A DNA stretch of 12,738 nt from Faecalibacterium sp. UBA1360. GTDB lineage: Bacteria; Bacillota; Clostridia; Oscillospirales; Ruminococcaceae. The stretch lies in NCBI GenBank assembly GCA_002306375.1, contig DBRU01000033.1, positions 13,812 through 26,549 on the forward strand, written 5' to 3'. A program made the translations under genes and the position numbers. The notes beneath the pieces are model-generated. The model saw nothing but the letters and a program-made list of their open reading frames with translations. It did not search any database and was not told the origin of the DNA. Below, piece after piece: positions 6,271 to 12,738 of this stretch; position 1 is the stretch's first letter; every line of letters starts with the position of its first letter.

Positions 6271-6276
6271 ATTATA
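6271..6276 (-). promoter_or_regulatory. Probable phoA -10 element (TATAAT)
   Basis: A perfect TATAAT (6276-6271, minus strand) lies about 83 bases upstream of the phosphatase ATG. No good -35 is present (TTTCGG at 18 bases is poor), so an activator such as PhoP may be needed; that is inference. The leader contains two GC hairpins: GGCGGG/CCCGCC at 6244-6260 and CCCGGCC/GGCCGGG at 6225-6240. Confidence 0.5.
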
Positions 6277-6470
6277 CCCATCGCCCCGCCCCGCCCGAAA
6301 CCATACCGCCGCAAAATCACCGTAAAATAACAGGCGCGTCCGGACCCCGGTTTGTAAAGGGACAGGGGAGCGCGCCGCCGCCGCAAAACCCGCATTTGCC
6401 CGCTGGGGCGCGAAAAGCTGCCGGACTGCCCCCGGCAAGCAAAACTTTACCGCCCCTTTACCCGCCGGCC
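6277..6470. other. Non-coding gap between glnS terminator and phoA promoter
   Basis: This GC-rich stretch forms most of the 352-base gap between glnS and the phosphatase gene. No tRNA-like fold, repeat array, ribosome-site-supported ORF or convincing promoter was seen. A very weak minus-strand TTTACG-N16-TATGGT pair lies at 6327-6300. It may hold binding sites for the phosphatase promoter, but none is recognisable. Confidence 0.5.
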
Positions 6471-6519
6471 CAAAACACAAAGACCCGCCCCCGTCTGTTT
6501 GGCAGACGGGGGCGGGTCT
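6471..6519 (-). terminator. glnS intrinsic terminator
   Basis: GACCCGCCCCCGTCTG (6482-6497) and CAGACGGGGGCGGGTC (6503-6518) form a perfect 16-bp stem with a 5-base loop. On the minus strand TTTGTGTTTT follows. It begins 22 bases after the glnS stop. Confidence 0.93.
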
Positions 6520-6540
6520 ATCTTGCCTGGATCAAAAAAT

Positions 6541-8205
<1,665 letters not shown>

Positions 8206-8243
8206 AAAAGACACCCCAAATATTTTATACTAGCAGTCCCTCT

Positions 8244-8272
8244 ATTCTACAATAGATGGTCAAAATACGCAA
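8244..8272 (-). promoter_or_regulatory. glnS promoter (TTGCGT-N17-TAGAAT)
   Basis: TTGCGT (8272-8267) and TAGAAT (8249-8244) are separated by 17 bases on the minus strand; predicted start is near 8237, about 32 nt before the ATG. A TATAAA at 8229-8224 is an alternative -10 but has a weak -35 (TTGTAG). The -35 overlaps the weak hairpin after tsaD. Confidence 0.6.
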
Positions 8273-8305
8273 GCCCCGCCCTTTGGACGGTCGATGATGC
8301 GGGCT
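8271..8305 (-). terminator. Possible weak terminator after tsaD
   Basis: AAGCCCGC and GCGGGGCTT can pair with one bulged C across a loop of about 19 bases. On the minus strand TGCGTATTTT follows. The long loop and short U run make this an uncertain terminator; partial read-through from polA-tsaD into glnS is possible. Confidence 0.35.
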
Positions 8306-9313
8306 TCAGCGGTAATCGATGTCCAGGGTGGGCAGACCGTTCAGGTCCAGCCCGCCCCGGTTGCCGTCCAGGTACTCGTAGTAGCCTTGGGCCGCGATCA
8401 TGGCCGCGTTGTCGCCGCAGTATTTCAGCTCGGGCAGGTACACTTTGGCCCCCAGCTTCTGCACGCCGTCGTTGACCAGCTGGCGCAGCCGTCCGTTGGC
8501 GGCCACGCCGCCCGCCAGGCAGACGGTTTTGGCCCCGGTGTCGGCGGCGGCCGCCAGCAGCTTCTTGGCCAAAATCTGGGCGATGCGCTCCTGGAAGCTG
8601 GCCGCCATGTCGGGCACATTGATGGTCTCGCCCCGCTGCTGGGCGTTGTGCACCTCGTTGATGACGGCAGTCTTTAACCCCGAAAAGCTCACGTTGTACT
8701 TGCCCTGCACGTGGGGCACGGGCAGGCGGTAGGCGTGGGGGTCGCCGCTGCGCGCCGCCTGGGACACGCTGGGCCCGCCCGGGTAGGGCAGCCCCAGGGT
8801 GCGGGCCACCTTGTCAAAGGCTTCGCCGGCGGCGTCGTCCACCGTGCGGCCTAAAATCTTGTAGCGGCACCAGTCCTCCACCAGCACGATGTGGCTGTGC
8901 CCGCCGCTGGCCACCAGGCACAAAAAGGGCGGTTTCAGGTCGGGGTGGGTCAGGTAGTTGGCCGCAATGTGCCCCCGCAGATGGTGCACCGGCACCAGGG
9001 GCTTGCCGGCGGCGTAGGCCAGAGCTTTGGCAAAGTTCACCCCCACCAGCACGGCCCCGATCAGCCCCGGCGCAAAGGTCACGGCCACGGCGTCGATGTC
9101 CTGCATGCGCAGCCCGGCGTCCCGCAAGGCGCCCTCGGCCACGGCGCTGATGCTCTCGGCATGGCGGCGGCTGGCGATCTCGGGCACCACGCCGCCGTAC
9201 AGCGCCTGTTCGGCCACGCTGGTGGCGATCACGTTGGACAGCACCACCCGTCCGTCCTCCACCACCGCGGCGGCGGTCTCGTCGCAGCTGGACTCAAATC
9301 CCAGTATCTTCAT
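8306..9313 (-). CDS. tsaD: tRNA N6-adenosine threonylcarbamoyltransferase
   Basis: TsaD (formerly Gcp/YgjD) transfers the threonylcarbamoyl group from TC-AMP to A37 of ANN-decoding tRNAs, forming t6A together with TsaB, TsaE and TsaC/YwlC, which are not in this window. The 335-residue product has standard length and an ASKHA-type nucleotide fold. It starts MKILGFESSCDETA. The metal ligands are H111 and H115 in HHLRGH plus D301 in GDNAAMIA, and the ASGGHSH (135-141), GEAFDK (163-168) and LAGGVAANGRLR (267-277 region) motifs are intact. The ATG at 9313 is chosen because it opens the conserved N-terminus and is preceded by AGAGG; a TTG further up is unlikely. It starts 35 bases after the polA stop with no promoter or terminator between, so it is probably cotranscribed with polA. 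Confidence 0.97.
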   Translation of the reverse strand: MKILGFESSCDETAAAVVEDGRVVLSNVIATSVAEQALYGGVVPEIASRRHAESISAVAEGALRDAGLRMQDIDAVAVTFAPGLIGAVLVGVNFAKALAYAAGKPLVPVHHLRGHIAANYLTHPDLKPPFLCLVASGGHSHIVLVEDWCRYKILGRTVDDAAGEAFDKVARTLGLPYPGGPSVSQAARSGDPHAYRLPVPHVQGKYNVSFSGLKTAVINEVHNAQQRGETINVPDMAASFQERIAQILAKKLLAAAADTGAKTVCLAGGVAANGRLRQLVNDGVQKLGAKVYLPELKYCGDNAAMIAAQGYYEYLDGNRGGLDLNGLPTLDIDYR

Positions 9314-9348
9314 TCCTGTCTGCCTCTTTCCTTGCAATGCGCCATGGG

Positions 9349-11868
9349 TCAATGGGCGTCCAGCCAGGTCTTGCCGGTGCCCACCTCGGCGGTCAGGGGC
9401 ACGCTGTACTGCGCCACCTGTTCCATTTCCTCTTTCAAAAGGGTCTTTACCCGTTCCACTTCATCCAGGGGCGTCTCCACGATCAGTTCGTCGTGCACCT
9501 GCAACAGCAGCCGGGCCCGCAGCCCTTCGTTTCGCAGTCGCTGCCACACATGGACCATGGCCAGCTTGATGATGTCGGCGGCCGTGCCCTGGATGGGCGT
9601 GTTGCGGGCCATGCGCTCGCCGGAGCTGCGCACCTGGAAATTGGAACTGGCCAGCTCCGGCAGCGGCCGACGGCGTCCGAACAGCGTTTCCACATAGCCC
9701 TTTTCCTTGGCCTGGGCGATGCAGTCCTTCATATATCCGTCCACCTTGGGGAAGGTGTCCAGATAGGTCTGCAAAAAGCGCTCGGCCTCCTTCACCGGGA
9801 TGTCCAGGTCCTTGCTCAGCGAGAAGGCTCCCTTGCCGTACATGATGCCGAAGTTGATGGCCTTGGCGGCGCTGCGCAGCTCATGGGTGACGTTTTCCTC
9901 GTCGATGTGGTAGATCTTGGCGGCGGTGGAGCGGTGGATGTCCGCCCCCTGCAAAAAGGCGCGGCACATGGCCTCGTCCCCCGTGATGTGGGCCAGGATG
10001 CGCAGCTCGATCTGGGAGTAGTCGGCGTCCACCAGGGTGCAGCCCTCGCCGGCCACAAAGTACCCCCGCAGCCGGCTGCCCAGCTCGGTGCGGATGGGGA
10101 TGTTCTGCAAGTTGGGCTCGGTGGAGCTGATGCGCCCGGTGCGGGCCTCGGTCTGCATAAAGGTGGAATGGATGCGCCCGTCGGGCCCCAGCGCCTTGAG
10201 CAGCCCTTCCACATAGGTGGACAGCAGCTTGGCGTAGGTGCGGTATTGCAGGATGTCGTCCACCACCGGGCTGTAGGCGCGCAGGCTTTCCAGCGTTTCG
10301 GCGTCGGTGGAATAGCCGCTCTTGGTCTTTTTGCGGGGCGGCAGGCCCAGCTTGTCAAACAGGGCTTCGGCCAGCTGCTTGGGGCTGTTCAGGTTGAACT
10401 CAAAGCCCACGGCGTCATAGATGCGGTGCAGGATGCCGTCCAGTTCGCCCCGCAGCCCCTCGCCGAACTCCCGGATGCCCTCGGCGTCCACCGCAAAGCC
10501 GATGCGTTCCATGTCCGCCAGCACCCGGGCCAGGGGCAGTTCCATTTCGGCCAGCAGCTGGTGCTGGCCCTGTTCGTCCAGTTTGGCCCCCAGGGTGTCG
10601 CACAGGGCGGCCAGGACCCCGGCGTCGGGGTACTGCTCACACACAAAGGCCGGGGCCACGCCGTATTCGGCGGCCAGGTCGGCCACCTCGTACCGGCTGG
10701 CCGACGGGTTCAGAAGATAGGCCGCCAGTTTGCCGTCAAAGCGGATGGCCGCCCCCACGCCGCCGGCTTCGAGGGCCGCGCGGTACAGGGGCTTGGCGTC
10801 AAAGGCCATCACCTCGGCCCGGCCGTCCGCCAGGCGGGGCAGGTCGGCGTCCGTCAGGGCAAAGACCTGCTGGTCCTGCACGGCGTACCAGGCCCCGCCC
10901 TCCTTGCCGGCGGTGCGGGCCACCCAGCACCGTCCCGCAAGTTCGTCGGGCAGGGGGCAGGGGACCACGGTCCTTGCCTGGCTTTGGGCCTCGGCGGGGG
11001 CGGGGACGGTCTCGTCCAGGCTCCAGCGCTGGGCCAGCTTGTGCATTTCCAGACCGGCCAGCAGGGCGGCGGCCGCGGCCGGGTCGCCGGGGCCGCGGCG
11101 GTAGTGTTCGGGGTCGGTGTCGATGGGCGCGTCCCGGCGGATGGTGCCCAGCATGCGGGACATTTCGGCCATGTCGCGCCCGGCGGCCAGCTTTTCCCGC
11201 TGCTTGGGCTTGATGGAGGCGTCGTCCAGGTTGTCGTACACGCCCTGCAGGCTGCCGAATTTCTGCACCAGGGCCAAAGCGGTCTTTTCGCCGATGCCCG
11301 CTACGCCGGGGATGTTGTCCGACGAATCGCCCATCAGGCTCTTGACATCGATCAGCTGGGGCGGCGCGACGCCGTATTTTTCCCGGATGGCGTCGGGGTC
11401 CATGACCAGCGTTTCCCGGTTGGTGGCCAGCAGCACGGTGGTGTGCTCGTCCACCAGCTGCAAGCTGTCCCGGTCGCCGGTGGCCAGCAGGGTCTGCCCG
11501 CCGGTGGCCTCGCAGGCGGCGGACAGGGTGCCCAGAATGTCGTCGGCCTCCCACCCGGGGCAGCTCACCTGCACAAAGCCCAGCTCGTCCAGCAGCTGCT
11601 TGACCACCGGCATCTGTTCGGCCAGCTCGGGGGGCATGCCGTGGCGGGTGGCCTTGTAGCCGTCGTAGGCCTTGTGGCGGAAGGTGGGGGCCCGCTCGTC
11701 CCAGGCGATGGCCACGGCGTCGGGCGCGTGGGTGCCCAACAGGCTGAGCAGGATGTTCTGGAATCCGAAAATAGCGTTGGTGTACCGGCCGTCCTTGGTG
11801 GTCAGCACCCGGATGCCGAAAAACGCCCGGTTCAACAGGCTGTTGCCGTCCAGTACCAGCAGTTTCAT
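9349..11868 (-). CDS. polA: DNA polymerase I (5'-3' exonuclease and polymerase; proofreading site lost)
   Basis: Pol I fills repair gaps and removes RNA primers from lagging-strand fragments. The 839-residue product has three parts. The 5'-3' nuclease (1 to about 290) keeps its metal residues: D7, E107/D109/D110 in GWEADD, D132/D134 in TGDRDS and D181/D184 in GDSSDNIPG. The middle domain (about 300-460) keeps RFDGKLAAYLLNP but lacks the D-x-E and other 3'-5' exonuclease acids, as in B. subtilis and Taq Pol I, so proofreading is presumably absent. The polymerase domain (about 460-839) has motif A DYSQIELR with D616, the O helix with R665, K669, F673 and Y677, and motif C VHDE with D793. The ATG at 11868 follows GGAGG at seven bases; in-frame sequence upstream of it is not Pol I. 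It heads an operon with tsaD. Confidence 0.97.
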   Translation of the reverse strand: MKLLVLDGNSLLNRAFFGIRVLTTKDGRYTNAIFGFQNILLSLLGTHAPDAVAIAWDERAPTFRHKAYDGYKATRHGMPPELAEQMPVVKQLLDELGFVQVSCPGWEADDILGTLSAACEATGGQTLLATGDRDSLQLVDEHTTVLLATNRETLVMDPDAIREKYGVAPPQLIDVKSLMGDSSDNIPGVAGIGEKTALALVQKFGSLQGVYDNLDDASIKPKQREKLAAGRDMAEMSRMLGTIRRDAPIDTDPEHYRRGPGDPAAAAALLAGLEMHKLAQRWSLDETVPAPAEAQSQARTVVPCPLPDELAGRCWVARTAGKEGGAWYAVQDQQVFALTDADLPRLADGRAEVMAFDAKPLYRAALEAGGVGAAIRFDGKLAAYLLNPSASRYEVADLAAEYGVAPAFVCEQYPDAGVLAALCDTLGAKLDEQGQHQLLAEMELPLARVLADMERIGFAVDAEGIREFGEGLRGELDGILHRIYDAVGFEFNLNSPKQLAEALFDKLGLPPRKKTKSGYSTDAETLESLRAYSPVVDDILQYRTYAKLLSTYVEGLLKALGPDGRIHSTFMQTEARTGRISSTEPNLQNIPIRTELGSRLRGYFVAGEGCTLVDADYSQIELRILAHITGDEAMCRAFLQGADIHRSTAAKIYHIDEENVTHELRSAAKAINFGIMYGKGAFSLSKDLDIPVKEAERFLQTYLDTFPKVDGYMKDCIAQAKEKGYVETLFGRRRPLPELASSNFQVRSSGERMARNTPIQGTAADIIKLAMVHVWQRLRNEGLRARLLLQVHDELIVETPLDEVERVKTLLKEEMEQVAQYSVPLTAEVGTGKTWLDAH

Positions 11869-11884
11869 CCAAGTTCCTCCATAA

Positions 11885-11906
11885 ATGCGCCATCTCGGGC
11901 GCGCAT
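11885..11906 (-). repeat. Stem-loop just upstream of the polA Shine-Dalgarno
   Basis: ATGCGC (11906-11901) and GCGCAT (11890-11885) form a perfect 6-bp stem with a 10-base loop in the polA leader, four bases before GGAGG. A second small hairpin (CCGGC/GCCGG) lies nearer the transcription start. They might tune ribosome access; no known riboswitch was recognised. Confidence 0.35.
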
Positions 11907-11948
11907 GTTGCAAGATCGGCCCGGCCCGAAAGCCGGCATTGTAAAAAC

Positions 11949-11957
11949 AGTATAACA
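11949..11957 (-). promoter_or_regulatory. polA extended -10 promoter (TGTTATACT)
   Basis: On the minus strand TG-T-TATACT occupies 11957-11949; predicted start is near 11942, giving a leader of about 74 nt. No -35 hexamer is present at the usual distance. The expected -35 position (about 11972-11977) falls inside the spacer of the divergent dus promoter. Confidence 0.6.
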
Positions 11958-11961
11958 CAAA

Positions 11962-11990
11962 TTGCGAACGAATGGCGAGTGTGTTACAAT
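11962..11990 (+). promoter_or_regulatory. dus promoter (TTGCGA-N17-TACAAT)
   Basis: TTGCGA (11962-11967) and TACAAT (11985-11990) are separated by 17 bases, with TGT immediately before the -10 (extended element). Predicted start is near 11997, where a CCGGG/CCCGG hairpin (11998-12015) begins the leader. The -35 lies only 5 bases from the polA extended -10 element. Confidence 0.75.
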
Positions 11991-12046
11991 AAGCAGACCG
12001 GGTCCTTGTGCCCGGCGGCAACCTATACCAGATCCAGGGGGGACCC

Positions 12047-12738
12047 ATGCAGCTTCGTTCACTCACCATCCCGGCGGGGGCGGCCTTTGCGCCCATGGCC
12101 GGTTTATCGGACGCCGCGTGCCGCCATCTGATGGCGCGCCACGGCGCGGCCTGGACCGTCAGCGAGATGGCCAGCGCCAAGGCCATCACCTTCGGCGACC
12201 GCAAGAGCCTGCAGCTTCTGCGGGACAAAACGCCCGGCGGCGTGTATGCCGTGCAGCTGTTCGGCAGCGAGCCCGACACCCTGGCCCAGGCCATCGGTCT
12301 GGTGCGCCAGGCGGGCGTCGCCTTTGACATGCTGGACATCAACATGGGCTGTCCCGCGCCCAAGATCACCGGCGGCGGGGCGGGCAGCAAGCTCATGCTG
12401 GACCCGCCCTTGTGCGGGGCCATGGTGCGCGCGGCCCGCGAGGCCCTGGGCCCCGACACGCCCCTGAGCGTGAAAATGCGCATCGGCTGGGATGACGAAC
12501 ACCTGACGGGCCCCGAAGTGGCCGCCCAGTGCCAGGCAAACGGCGCCGACCTTCTGGTCGTGCACGGCCGCACGCGGGAACGCATGTACATCCCGCCCGT
12601 GGACACCGCCGCCATCGCCGCCGTCAAACGGGCGGTGGACATCCCGGTGTTCGCCAACGGCGACATCACCACCGCCGAGGGCGCGCTGGACATGCTGGCG
12701 GCCACGGGCTGCGACGGCGTCATGATCGGCCGGGGCGC
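12047..12738 (+). CDS. dus: tRNA-dihydrouridine synthase, DusB-like (3' end outside the window)
   Basis: Dus enzymes are FMN-dependent, NADPH-using reductases that convert uridine to dihydrouridine in the tRNA D-loop. About 230 codons of a TIM-barrel protein are visible, and the frame is open to the right edge. The start MQLRSLTIPAGAAFAPMAGL carries the APMAG flavin motif (15-19). The catalytic loop INMGCPAPK contains C102, the general acid, followed by GAGSKLM. K143 in SVKMRIGW, H173 and R175 in VHGRTRE, N204 in FANGDI (202-207) and the phosphate-binding GRG near 228-230 complete the FMN site. The NMGCPAPKI and GAGSKLM wording fits the DusB-type group of Firmicutes better than DusA or DusC. 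The ATG at 12047 follows AGGGGGGA, a G-rich ribosome site about 4 bases away. It is divergent from polA. Confidence 0.95.
   Translation, partial: MQLRSLTIPAGAAFAPMAGLSDAACRHLMARHGAAWTVSEMASAKAITFGDRKSLQLLRDKTPGGVYAVQLFGSEPDTLAQAIGLVRQAGVAFDMLDINMGCPAPKITGGGAGSKLMLDPPLCGAMVRAAREALGPDTPLSVKMRIGWDDEHLTGPEVAAQCQANGADLLVVHGRTRERMYIPPVDTAAIAAVKRAVDIPVFANGDITTAEGALDMLAATGCDGVMIGRG

Noticed and set aside
9337..11955. Very long open frame on the plus strand opposite polA (over 870 codons)
   Set aside because: The composition is rich in Gly, Gln, His and Val, typical of the antisense of a GC-rich gene. No matching family or ribosome site was seen, and polA on the other strand is unambiguous.
12104..12565. 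Minus-strand and alternate-frame ORFs within the dus gene
   Set aside because: The frame starting at 12047 encodes all Dus motifs; the other frames give no recognisable protein.
11869..12723. N-terminal extension of polA beyond the ATG at 11868
   Set aside because: The in-frame upstream sequence crosses the polA promoter and the divergent dus gene. The GGAGG-supported ATG starts the conserved Pol I N-terminus.

Overview
This 12.7-kb window looks like chromosomal housekeeping DNA from a GC-rich, low-oxygen Firmicute, probably a gut Oscillospirales/Ruminococcaceae member near Faecalibacterium, Gemmiger or Subdoligranulum. That placement is inferred from the strong G/C third-position bias combined with clostridial-type proteins, Bacillota-type promoters and SD sites, and a FucO fermentation enzyme; nothing here fixes the genus. 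No mobile element, CRISPR array, phage gene or rRNA was found.

Left part (1-2291): the 5' end of serC (phosphoserine aminotransferase) runs off the left edge on the minus strand. It is divergent from an orphan BlaI/MecI-type repressor gene preceded by three TACANNTGTA-like sites. The repressor gene is followed on the plus strand by fucO (lactaldehyde reductase), which has its own extended -10 promoter and a strong terminator. Convergent to fucO is a two-gene tRNA-Ser operon (UGA then GCU anticodon, minus strand) with a near-consensus promoter and a terminator that could work in both directions.

Middle part (2715-8305, all minus strand): read in transcription order this is glnS (glutaminyl-tRNA synthetase), a lipoprotein alkaline phosphatase, a YibE/F-family membrane protein and a small flavin split-barrel (PPOX) protein. 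Intrinsic terminators close glnS and the PPOX gene. The PPOX promoter overlaps the end of the YibE/F gene.

Right part (8306-12738): polA (DNA polymerase I with a degenerate 3'-5' exonuclease domain) and tsaD (tRNA t6A synthesis) form a minus-strand operon. The intergenic region before polA carries interlocked divergent promoters for polA and for a DusB-type tRNA-dihydrouridine synthase that runs off the right edge. Translation and tRNA biology are well represented (two tRNA-Ser, GlnRS, TsaD, Dus), but the genes belong to separate transcription units.

No clearly new multi-gene system is visible. The best leads are regulatory: the helically phased operator set of the orphan BlaI-family repressor, a recurring TTGCG -35 element in four independent promoters, and the interlocked polA/dus promoters.
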